A stretch of 5,245 nucleotides of DNA from Ornithinimicrobium sp. Its GTDB lineage: Bacteria > Actinomycetota > Actinomycetes > Actinomycetales > Dermatophilaceae. Position numbers and translations under genes: made by a program. The DNA lies in NCBI GenBank assembly GCA_030145965.1, contig JASKZT010000207.1, positions 1-5,245 of the forward strand, read 5' to 3'. The notes below the pieces were generated by a model. The model was not told the origin of the DNA. It saw nothing but the letters and a program-made list of their open reading frames with translations, and searched no databases. Of this stretch, positions 1-5,245 are shown piece after piece. Each line of letters begins with the position of its first letter. Position 1 is the stretch's first letter.

Positions 1-1
1 C

Positions 2-748
2 GCCGGTCGGCGCAGCCCGGCGCTGACGACGCGGGGGCGCGTCGTCGGCGTGCACCCGGCCGGTCGCCCGGCGCCCGGCGCACCCGTGCACCTCACCGCG
101 ACCCTGCGCGCCGGTGCCCTGCGCTCCGGCGGTCGCGCCGGTCGGGCCCGCGCGGGCGTGGCGCCCCAGGACCTGCGCCACGCCGTGACGCGGGGCAAGG
201 AGGCCAACCTCGTCCTGCTCGTCGTGGACGCCTCCGGATCGATGGCCGCCCGGCGGCGCATGCAGGAGGTCAAGACCGCCGTGCTCTCCCTGCTCGTGGA
301 CGCCTACCAGCGGCGCGACCGGGTGGGGCTGGTGACCTTCCGCGGCACCGGCGCCGAGCTCGTCGTGCCCCCGACCTCCTCGGTCGAGGTGGCGGCCGCG
401 CGCCTGCACGAGGTGGGCCACGGCGGGCGCACCCCGCTGGCCGAGGGGCTCGTCCTGGCTCATCGGGTCGTGGCCCGGGAGCGCCTCCGCGACCGGCACC
501 AGCGCGCCCTCGTCGTGGTCGTCACCGACGGCCGCGCGACCGCGGGCCGCGACGCCCTCGCGCAGGCGCGCCGCGTCGCCGACCGCTGGCCGGGCACCCA
601 GACCGTCCTCGTCGACTGCGAGACCGGGCCCGTGCGCCTCGGGCTGGCCGCCGACATCGCCCGGCGCATGGGCGCCGAGCACCTCCCCCTGGAGCAGGTC
701 GCGGCCGGCTCCCTCGTCGACATCGTCACCGACCGGAAGGCCGCCTGA
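2..748 (+). CDS. ChlD-like chelatase subunit, VWA domain (C-terminal part, cut by window edge)
   Basis: The reading frame is open from the first complete codon, so the 5' end lies outside the window. A GTG at 50 is internal, because the codons before it encode a GRRSPALTTRGR stretch that resembles the linker conserved in ChlD/BchD proteins. About 248 residues are visible and form a VWA domain. The metal-ion-dependent adhesion site looks intact: DASGSM at 227-244 (DxSxS), the Thr of GGRTPL at 431, and the Asp of VTDG at 527. The flanking sequence (RRRMQEVK, LLVDAYQRRDRVGLVTFRG, VPPTSS) is typical of magnesium-chelatase subunit D. In that family the subunit couples an AAA+ ATPase to metal insertion into a tetrapyrrole. 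In actinobacteria with CobN but no CobS/CobT, ChlI/ChlD-like proteins are thought to serve the cobaltochelatase. Its place directly before cobO supports cobalt rather than magnesium; that is inference. The full gene is probably a ChlI-ChlD fusion of 600 or more residues, like Rv2850c, but the AAA+ half is not visible here. The family call is strong; the metal is less certain. Confidence 0.9.
   Translation, partial: AGRRSPALTTRGRVVGVHPAGRPAPGAPVHLTATLRAGALRSGGRAGRARAGVAPQDLRHAVTRGKEANLVLLVVDASGSMAARRRMQEVKTAVLSLLVDAYQRRDRVGLVTFRGTGAELVVPPTSSVEVAAARLHEVGHGGRTPLAEGLVLAHRVVARERLRDRHQRALVVVVTDGRATAGRDALAQARRVADRWPGTQTVLVDCETGPVRLGLAADIARRMGAEHLPLEQVAAGSLVDIVTDRKAA
735..740 (+). promoter_or_regulatory. 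Ribosome binding site of cobO
   Basis: GGAAGG lies seven bases before the ATG at 748, inside the last codons of the chelatase gene. It supports the ATG start and translation coupled through the TGATG junction, where stop and start share one base. Confidence 0.6.
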
Positions 749-1362
749 TGGCACAGGGACAACCCACCGTCACGCCCGACGACGGCCGCACCACGCGGCA
801 GCGCCGGCACAGCCCCCTTCTCGTCGTCCACGCCGGCGCCGGCAAGGGCAAGTCGACCGCCGCCTTCGGCCTGGCGCTGCGGGGGTGGAACCAGGGGTGG
901 TCGATCGGGGTCTTCCAGTTCGTCAAGTCCGCCAAGTGGCGCATCGGCGAGGAGGCGGCCCTCCTGGCCCTCGACCAGGTGCACCGCGACACCGGGCAGG
1001 GCGGCCCCGTGGAGTGGCACAAGATGGGTGCCGGCTGGTCCTGGTCGCGCAAGACCGGCACCGAGGAGGACCACGCCGCCGACGCCCGCGAGGGCTGGGC
1101 CGAGGTGCGGCGCCGCCTCGCCGAGGAGCGGCACACCCTCTACGTGCTCGACGAGTTCACCTACCCGCTGAAGTGGGGGTGGATCGACGTCGAGGAGGTC
1201 CTGTCGGTCCTGCGCGAGCGGCCGGGTCACCAGCACGTCGTCGTCACCGGGCGCGACCCGCACCCCGACCTGCTCGCCGCCGCGGACGTCGCCACCGAGA
1301 TGACCAAGATCGCCCACCCCTTCGACCGGGGGCAGAAGGGCCAGAAGGGCATCGAGTGGTAG
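748..1362 (+). CDS. cobO: Corrinoid (cob(I)yrinic acid a,c-diamide) adenosyltransferase CobO
   Basis: This 204-residue cytoplasmic enzyme transfers the 5'-deoxyadenosyl group of ATP to the cobalt(I) of a corrinoid, forming the Co-C bond of adenosylcobalamin precursors. It belongs to the CobA/CobO/BtuR family and has the family's usual length. A phosphate-binding loop GAGKGKST sits at residues 30-37. It is followed by the conserved FQFVKSAKWRIGEE, EWHKMGAGWSW, EEDHAADAREGW, YVLDEFTYPLKWGW and VVTGRDPHPDLLAAAD blocks, and the protein ends in the diagnostic GQKGQKGIEW. The first 22 residues are a polar, variable leader. The ATG start is supported by GGAAGG upstream and by the one-base overlap with the preceding stop. 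The 3' end overlaps the cobB start by seven bases. All expected motifs are present and nothing suggests damage. The family call is near certain. Whether it acts in de novo synthesis, salvage or both cannot be read from the sequence; the operon suggests de novo synthesis. Confidence 0.97.
   Translation: MAQGQPTVTPDDGRTTRQRRHSPLLVVHAGAGKGKSTAAFGLALRGWNQGWSIGVFQFVKSAKWRIGEEAALLALDQVHRDTGQGGPVEWHKMGAGWSWSRKTGTEEDHAADAREGWAEVRRRLAEERHTLYVLDEFTYPLKWGWIDVEEVLSVLRERPGHQHVVVTGRDPHPDLLAAADVATEMTKIAHPFDRGQKGQKGIEW
1343..1349 (+). promoter_or_regulatory. Ribosome binding site of cobB-cobC inside the cobO 3' end
   Basis: AGAAGGG lies six bases before the GTG at 1356. It is the second copy of a perfect 9-base tandem repeat (CAGAAGGGC at 1333-1341 and 1342-1350) that also encodes the conserved QKGQKG tail of CobO. 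It decides the GTG start, since no other in-frame ATG or GTG lies between here and the CobB phosphate-binding loop. Confidence 0.65.
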
Positions 1363-3923
1363 CGCCGGCCCCCGCCGCGCCTCCCACCGCCCTGCCCCGC
1401 GTCGTCGTCGCCGCCGCCGCGTCGGGGCAGGGCAAGACGACCGTGTCGGTCGGGCTGATGGCGGCCCTGACGGCGCGCGGCCTCAGCGTCTCGCCCGGCA
1501 AGGTGGGACCGGACTACATCGACCCCGGCTACCACGCGCTGGCGACGGGCCGGCCGGGCCGCAACCTCGACCCGTGGCTCGTGGGCGAGGAGCGGGTCCC
1601 CGGGCTGCTGCTCCACGCCGCGAGGACGCCGGCACCGGCCGACCTCGCGGTGGTCGAGGGCGTCATGGGGCTCTTCGACGGGCGCAACGGCACCGACGGC
1701 GCGTCCTCCACCGCGCACGTCGCCCGGCTCCTGCGGGCCCCGGTCGTGCTCGTCGTCGACGCGGGGCACGCCTCGGGCACCGCCGCGGCGGTGGTCCACG
1801 GGCTGCGGACCTTCGACCCGCGGGTGCAGGTGGCCGGGGTGGTGCTCAACCGGACGGGCTCGCCCGGTCACGCGGCCGAGGTCACCCGCTGGGTCGAGCG
1901 CCTCGGCGTGCCCGTGCTCGGGGCCCTGCCGCGCGACGCCGGCATCAGCGCCCCCTCCCGTCACCTGGGGCTCGTGCCCGCCGCCGAGCGGGCGGACGCC
2001 GCGGCGGCGCTCGACCGGCTGGCGGAGCGCACGGCCGAGCACGTCGACCTCGACGCCGTCCTCGAGGTCGCGCGCTCGGCCCCCCCGCTCGACGCCGTGC
2101 CGTGGTCGCCCGAGGCCGGGTCGGTGGCGGGGCGCGCCGGGCGACGCCCCGTGGTCGCCGTCGCCGGCGGGCGCGCCTTCACCTTCCGCTACGCCGAGAC
2201 CGAGGAGCTGCTCCGCGCGGCCGGCTGCGACGTCGTTCCCCTCGACCCCGCGGTCGACCGGGCCCTCCCGGCGGGTGTCGCCGGGCTCTACCTCGGCGGC
2301 GGCTTCCCCGAGGTGCACGCCGCCGCGCTGTCGACCAACACCGCGCTCCTGGCCGACCTGCGCGCGGCCGTGACCGCCGGTCTGCCGACCGTGGCCGAGT
2401 GCGCCGGCCTGCTCTACCTGGCCGAGTCGGTCGACGGCCACCCGTTCGCCGGGGTCGTGCCCGCCACGGCGGTCATGGCGCCCCGTCTCACCCTGGGGTA
2501 TGCCGGCGCGCGCACCACGGTCGACTCCGTGCTCGGCCCGGCCGGCACGACCGCGACCGGCCACGAGTTCCACCGCACGCTGACCGACCCCGTCGCCGGG
2601 CAGCCGTCGGGCCGGTCCGGGGCGGGGTCGGCCTGGACGTCCGGGCGGGGGCCGTCGGGCTTCGCCCTCGACCCCGCCGGCACGGGCCGGGCGACCGTGC
2701 ACGCGGCATACCTGCACACCCACTGGGCCGGGCACCCTCACCTGGCGCGCTCCTTCGCCGAGGCGGTGGCCGAGCACGACCGGGCCGGCCTCGCCGACCG
2801 TGCCACCGCTGCCCCGCCCGTCCCCGTGGGTGCGGGCGTCGTCCGCGTCGAGGTGGCGACCGGCGACGAGGAGCGCCACGACCTGTCCCACCACGGGGAC
2901 CGCGAGACCGCGCCCGACCTGGTCGACCTCGCCGTCAACGTCCGCCTCCCCGAGCCCCCTGCCTGGCTGGCGGAGGTCGTCGCGGGCACCACGGGGCAGC
3001 TGGCGGCCTACCCCGACCCGGCCCCCGCGCGGGCCGCCCTCGCGCGACGGCACGGCGTGGCCGAGGACATGGTGCTGCCGACCGCGGGCGCCGCGGAGGC
3101 CTTCACGCTCGTGGCGCGGGCCGGTCTCGGGCCGCGGGTCCTCGTCGTGCACCCGCAGTTCACCGAGCCGGAGGCGGCCGTGCGCCGCGCCGGGCTGCAC
3201 GTGGAGCGGCACCTGCTCGACCCGGCCGACGGCTTCCGGCTCGACCCGGCGGCGGCCGGGCGCGCCGACCTCGTCCTCGTCGGCAACCCGACCAACCCGA
3301 CCGGCGTGCTGCACCCCGCGGCGGCGCTGCGCGCGCTGCACACCCGCAGCGGCGGGGTCCTCGTCGTCGACGAGGCCTTCCTCGACGAGGTGGTCGACGG
3401 GGAGCGCCAGAGCCTCATCGCCGCCTCGATGCCGGGCGTCCTGGTCCTGCGCAGCCTGACCAAGACGTGGGGACTGGCCGGGTTGCGCGTGGGCTACGTC
3501 GTCGGCGACCCCGCCCTCGTGTCGCGGCTCGCGGCGCAGCAGCCGCCGTGGTCGGTGAGCACCCCCGCGCTCGCCGCGACGGTCGCCACCGCCGCGCCGT
3601 CCGCGCTCGCCGAGGCCGGGCGGCTGGCGCTCGAGCTCGAGCCGTGGCGCCGCCACCTCGACGCGGGCCTGCGGGCGCTGGGCGTCGAGGTCGTGCCGTC
3701 CGCGGCACCCTTCGTCCTCGCCCGGGTGGGCCGCGGGGTCCGGGAGGCCCTCCGGGCACGGGGGTATGCCGTGCGCCGCGGGGACACCTTCCCCGGCCTG
3801 GACGCCGGGTGGGTGCGCGTCGCCGTGCGCGACCCCCTGACCACCGACGGGCTGCTGCGCGAGCTGCGGACCGTGCTGACCGGGAGGGCGACCGCGCCCG
3901 CCCCCTCCGAGGAGGACTCGTGA
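1356..3923 (+). CDS. cobB: Fused cobyrinate a,c-diamide synthase (CobB) and PLP-dependent CobC-type protein
   Basis: An 855-residue bifunctional protein, where the two activities are usually separate proteins of roughly 450 and 360 residues. Residues 1 to about 475 are CobB/CbiA, which uses ATP and glutamine to amidate side chains a and c of cobyrinic (or hydrogenobyrinic) acid. Its synthetase half carries a phosphate-binding loop ASGQGKTT (22-29), PGKVGPDYIDPGYH (47-60) and EGVMGLFDG (101-109). Its glutaminase half carries YLGGGFPEVHA, the nucleophile Cys349 in AECAGLLYL, GHEFHRT, and the His454/His456 pair in YLHTHW. Residues of about 476-508 form a linker rich in Ala, Pro, Gly and Val. From about 509 (DLSHHGD) to the end is an aminotransferase class I/II domain of the Rv2231c CobC type: NPTNPTG at 644-650, Asp672 in VVDEAF, the Schiff-base Lys703 in SLTKTWGLAGLRVGY, and Arg821 in WVRVAVR. 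By family, that half is linked to aminopropanol (phosphate) supply for cobalamin; a histidinol-phosphate-aminotransferase-like activity is the main alternative. The GTG start overlaps cobO by seven bases. There is no stop or convincing internal ribosome site in the linker. Confidence 0.95.
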   Translation: MVAPAPAAPPTALPRVVVAAAASGQGKTTVSVGLMAALTARGLSVSPGKVGPDYIDPGYHALATGRPGRNLDPWLVGEERVPGLLLHAARTPAPADLAVVEGVMGLFDGRNGTDGASSTAHVARLLRAPVVLVVDAGHASGTAAAVVHGLRTFDPRVQVAGVVLNRTGSPGHAAEVTRWVERLGVPVLGALPRDAGISAPSRHLGLVPAAERADAAAALDRLAERTAEHVDLDAVLEVARSAPPLDAVPWSPEAGSVAGRAGRRPVVAVAGGRAFTFRYAETEELLRAAGCDVVPLDPAVDRALPAGVAGLYLGGGFPEVHAAALSTNTALLADLRAAVTAGLPTVAECAGLLYLAESVDGHPFAGVVPATAVMAPRLTLGYAGARTTVDSVLGPAGTTATGHEFHRTLTDPVAGQPSGRSGAGSAWTSGRGPSGFALDPAGTGRATVHAAYLHTHWAGHPHLARSFAEAVAEHDRAGLADRATAAPPVPVGAGVVRVEVATGDEERHDLSHHGDRETAPDLVDLAVNVRLPEPPAWLAEVVAGTTGQLAAYPDPAPARAALARRHGVAEDMVLPTAGAAEAFTLVARAGLGPRVLVVHPQFTEPEAAVRRAGLHVERHLLDPADGFRLDPAAAGRADLVLVGNPTNPTGVLHPAAALRALHTRSGGVLVVDEAFLDEVVDGERQSLIAASMPGVLVLRSLTKTWGLAGLRVGYVVGDPALVSRLAAQQPPWSVSTPALAATVATAAPSALAEAGRLALELEPWRRHLDAGLRALGVEVVPSAAPFVLARVGRGVREALRARGYAVRRGDTFPGLDAGWVRVAVRDPLTTDGLLRELRTVLTGRATAPAPSEEDS
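2880..3920 (+). other. cobC: CobC domain (Rv2231c-type, aminotransferase fold) of the fusion protein
   Basis: This sub-region of the fusion ORF corresponds to a stand-alone CobC. It opens with DLSHHGD followed by VDLAVNVRLPEPPAWL, as in actinobacterial Rv2231c-family proteins, and spans about 347 residues, close to a complete domain. The PLP contacts are all present: the Asn residues of NPTNPTG, Asp672, Lys703 and the C-terminal Arg821. It is therefore probably active rather than vestigial. In-frame GTG codons at 2826 and 2853 lie in the linker, but neither is preceded by a purine-rich ribosome site, so separate translation looks unlikely. The substrate (threonine phosphate, as for Salmonella CobD, or a histidinol-phosphate-like amine) cannot be decided from motifs. 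Confidence 0.85.
3909..3915 (+). promoter_or_regulatory. Ribosome binding site of cobA
   Basis: GAGGAGG lies four bases before the GTG at 3920 and overlaps the last codons of the cobB-cobC fusion. It is the strongest Shine-Dalgarno sequence in the window. It fixes the cobA start at the GTGA overlap, so the unusual N-terminal extension of CobA is very likely translated. Confidence 0.75.
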
Positions 3924-4990
3924 CGACCCCCGCGCAGACCCGGGCCCGGACCACCGCGGGCTGGACCCTGCCCGGCCGGCCGGAGTCGGCGCTGGTCACG
4001 CGACCCGGGCCGCGGGTCAGCGAGACGGTGCACGCCCTGCTCGACCGCGGCCTGCGGGTGACCGTCGAGACGAGCTCGCCCGACGCCCGCCTGCGCGACC
4101 TGGCGGGGCGGGGGCTGCTGGCCCTGGCCGGGCCCGGGACGGTGGACCTCGAGGACTTCGACCTCGTCGTGCGCGACACCGCTCACCGGCGGGGCGACGC
4201 GGCGTCCGTCACCGCAGAGGACGCCGTGCCCGGCCGTCGTCGCGGCGAGGTCGTCCTCGTCGGCGGAGGCCCGGGCCCCCTGGGCCTGCTCACCCTCGCC
4301 GGCGCGGAGGCGCTGCGCTGCGCCGACGTCGTCGTCTACGACCGGCTGGCGCCGCTCGGCGCCCTCGACCTCGCGCCCCCGGACGCCGAGCGGGTGCCGG
4401 TCGGCAAGATCCCGCGCGGGGAGTTCACCCCCCAGGAGCAGATCAACGCCATCCTCGTGGACCGGGCGGGCCGGGGCGCCACCGTCGTGCGGCTCAAGGG
4501 CGGCGACAGCTTCGTCTTCGGCCGCGGGGGCGAGGAGTGGCTCGCCTGCGCCGGCGCCGGCATCCCTGTGCGCGTCGTCCCCGGCGTGACGTCGGCGGTC
4601 GCCGTCCCGGGCCTGGCCGGAGTGCCGGTGACGCACCGCTCCGTCACGCCGGGCTTCGTCGTCGTCTCCGGGCACGTCGGCCCGGACGACCCCCGCAACC
4701 AGGTGGACTGGGCGGCCCTGGCCGCGGCCGGCCTGACGATCGTCGTGCTCATGGGCGTGGCGACGCTGCCGGCGATCGCGGAGCGGCTCGTCGCCTGCGG
4801 GCTGCCGGGCGACACGCCCGCCGCGGTCGTCGCCGACGGCGGCCTGCCCTCTCAGCGCCAGGTGACCGCGCCGCTGCACCAGGTGGCCCGCGCCGCGGAG
4901 GAGGCCGGGCTCGGCGCCCCCGCGGTGGCCGTCATCGGGGCGACCGTGGCGGCGCTGGCGGCCCAGGGCTGCGCGCGGGAGGAGCATTGA
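3920..4990 (+). CDS. cobA: Uroporphyrinogen-III C-methyltransferase (SUMT) with degenerate N-terminal domain
   Basis: This 356-residue cytoplasmic enzyme uses two S-adenosylmethionine molecules to methylate uroporphyrinogen III at C2 and C7, giving precorrin-2, the shared precursor of corrins and siroheme. Residues from about 110 to the end are a complete tetrapyrrole methylase: VGGGPG (114-119), VVYDRLAP, a GKIPRG block, VRLKGGDSFVFGRGGEE (from 190), VVPGVTSAVAVPGLAGVPVTHR, and VVVSGHVGPDDP. The usual Pro after GGD is Ser197 here. Residues of about 23-90 resemble the first half of the NAD-binding precorrin-2 dehydrogenase domain of CysG-type siroheme synthases (ALLDRGLRVTVETS, then DLVVRDT). 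They lack its glycine-rich GGG motif and everything after the first sheet-helix units. Fused relatives such as the M. tuberculosis protein are about 400 residues. The GTG start overlaps the preceding stop by four bases and has a strong ribosome site. The methyltransferase call is very secure. The extension is probably non-catalytic. Confidence 0.95.
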   Translation: MTTPAQTRARTTAGWTLPGRPESALVTRPGPRVSETVHALLDRGLRVTVETSSPDARLRDLAGRGLLALAGPGTVDLEDFDLVVRDTAHRRGDAASVTAEDAVPGRRRGEVVLVGGGPGPLGLLTLAGAEALRCADVVVYDRLAPLGALDLAPPDAERVPVGKIPRGEFTPQEQINAILVDRAGRGATVVRLKGGDSFVFGRGGEEWLACAGAGIPVRVVPGVTSAVAVPGLAGVPVTHRSVTPGFVVVSGHVGPDDPRNQVDWAALAAAGLTIVVLMGVATLPAIAERLVACGLPGDTPAAVVADGGLPSQRQVTAPLHQVARAAEEAGLGAPAVAVIGATVAALAAQGCAREEH

Positions 4991-5002
4991 CGGCTCCGTG
5001 AC

Positions 5003-5024
5003 CTGGGTCGCACGCTGTGACCAG
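5003..5024. terminator. Weak hairpin between convergent genes, possible terminator
   Basis: In the 41-base gap between the cobA stop and the convergent ORF, CTGG-GT-CAC on the left arm (with extra G and CG bulges) can pair with GTGACCAG at 5017-5024 around a GCT loop, giving up to eight base pairs. No T-run follows on either strand. It sits where a bidirectional terminator would be expected, but in DNA this GC-rich such a hairpin can arise by chance. Confidence 0.25.
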
Positions 5025-5031
5025 CGCCCGC

Positions 5032-5244
5032 CTACAGGCGCTCGCGCAGCCGTTGCAGCTCGCTGACCAGGGACTCCACGGCCGCGGCGTCGAGGTAGGC
5101 ATCCCCCTCGGGGCCGTCGGCGGCGATGTGCAGCTGCCACCGGCCCTCGGCCGGGTCCCCCAGCTCCTCGCGCACGCAGAGCCCGACGTAGGAGGGTCTC
5201 TCCCCCAGCCGGGGCGGAGCCCAGGAGAGCACGACGGCGGACAG
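5032..5244 (-). CDS. Hypothetical protein, C-terminal part, cut by window edge
   Basis: A minus-strand frame ends at TAG (5034-5032) and stays open to the right edge, giving 70 residues. A GTG at 5232 could be a start, but no purine-rich ribosome site precedes it and the frame continues upstream, so the true start probably lies outside the window. The visible part looks soluble. It has a strand-like stretch (SYVGLCVREE, then GRWQLHIAADGPEGDAYLD) followed by a likely amphipathic helix (AAAVESLVSELQRLRERL) at the C-terminus. There is no signal peptide, membrane segment or motif that I recognise, and I assign no function. It faces the cobalamin genes tail to tail, so it belongs to a different transcript and need not be related to cobalamin. 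A chance frame is possible because minus-strand frames are often open in this DNA. Its position in otherwise empty space and its plausible protein composition favour a real gene. Confidence 0.6.
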   Translation of the reverse strand: MSAVVLSWAPPRLGERPSYVGLCVREELGDPAEGRWQLHIAADGPEGDAYLDAAAVESLVSELQRLRERL

Positions 5245-5245
5245 G

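Noticed and set aside
50..52. GTG as the start of the first gene
   Set aside because: The frame is open to the left edge and the codons before this GTG encode ChlD-like conserved sequence, so the gene is truncated by the window rather than starting here.
885..1355. Upstream extension of the cobB frame into cobO
   Set aside because: The translation is Arg/Pro-rich shadow of cobO. CobB homology begins just after the GTG at 1356.
2397..2417. AECAGLLYL around the CobB nucleophile instead of the more familiar GECGG
   Set aside because: The catalytic Cys is present and, from memory, Ala at these places occurs in actinobacterial CobB proteins. It is not evidence of an inactive glutaminase.
2826..2855. 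Internal GTG codons as a separate cobC start
   Set aside because: Neither GTG (2826, 2853) has a purine-rich sequence at a suitable distance, and no stop codon ends CobB before them. A single fusion protein is the simpler reading.
1227..3656. Very long open minus-strand frame (809 codons) opposite cobB-cobC
   Set aside because: Its product is low-complexity Gly/Arg/Val-rich with no recognisable motif, and it lies opposite a well-conserved gene. It is the usual antisense shadow in GC-rich DNA. The open minus frames at 460-1317 and 3494-5140 are rejected for the same reason.
1574..3919. Upstream extension of the cobA frame
   Set aside because: The extra 782 codons translate to Arg/Pro/Gly-rich sequence out of frame with cobB-cobC. 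The GTG at 3920 with its strong ribosome site is the credible start.
4505..4510. Ser in place of the usual Pro after GGD in CobA
   Set aside because: From memory this position varies among actinobacterial SUMTs, and the surrounding motif is intact, so loss of function is not indicated.
1..5245. Cobalamin riboswitch, CRISPR array, RNA gene or mobile element
   Set aside because: No non-coding stretch longer than about 41 bases exists, and I saw no spaced repeats, tRNA-like fold, transposase motif or terminal inverted repeats. A riboswitch, if present, would be upstream of the window.

Overview
The window is very GC-rich, with long open antisense frames, GTG starts and strong G/C bias at third codon positions. 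This points to a high-GC actinomycete. The gene order chlD-like / cobO / cobB / cobA matches the cobalamin cluster of Mycobacterium tuberculosis (Rv2850c-Rv2847c, from memory). The CobC-type domain is of the actinobacterial Rv2231c type. The genus cannot be fixed from this sequence; a Micrococcales-type actinomycete is a guess.

Layout: positions 2-4990 hold four plus-strand genes packed with overlapping ends. They are (1) the C-terminal part of a ChlD-like/cobaltochelatase-associated protein with a von Willebrand factor A (VWA) domain, cut by the left edge; (2) cobO, corrinoid adenosyltransferase; (3) one long ORF that fuses cobyrinate a,c-diamide synthase (CobB) to a PLP-dependent CobC-type aminotransferase-fold domain; and (4) cobA, uroporphyrinogen-III C-methyltransferase with a short, apparently degenerate N-terminal extension. 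The junctions overlap by 1, 7 and 4 bases, each with a Shine-Dalgarno-like sequence inside the preceding gene. This implies one transcript with coupled translation. A 41-base gap holding a weak hairpin then separates cobA from a convergent minus-strand ORF that runs off the right edge and that I do not recognise.

How the genes work together: CobA makes precorrin-2 from uroporphyrinogen III at the entry to the corrin branch. The ChlD-like protein probably belongs to the ATP-driven metal-chelatase machinery that serves CobN. CobB amidates the a and c side chains of cobyrinic acid, or of hydrogenobyrinic acid in the aerobic route. CobO adds the adenosyl ligand. The CobC domain probably supplies or handles the aminopropanol (phosphate) moiety attached to the corrin ring. 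No promoter, cobalamin riboswitch, RNA gene or mobile element is visible; the operon's control region must lie upstream of the window.

I do not see an undescribed system here. The points most worth a second look are the CobB-CobC fusion and the eroded siroheme-synthase-like N-terminus of CobA.
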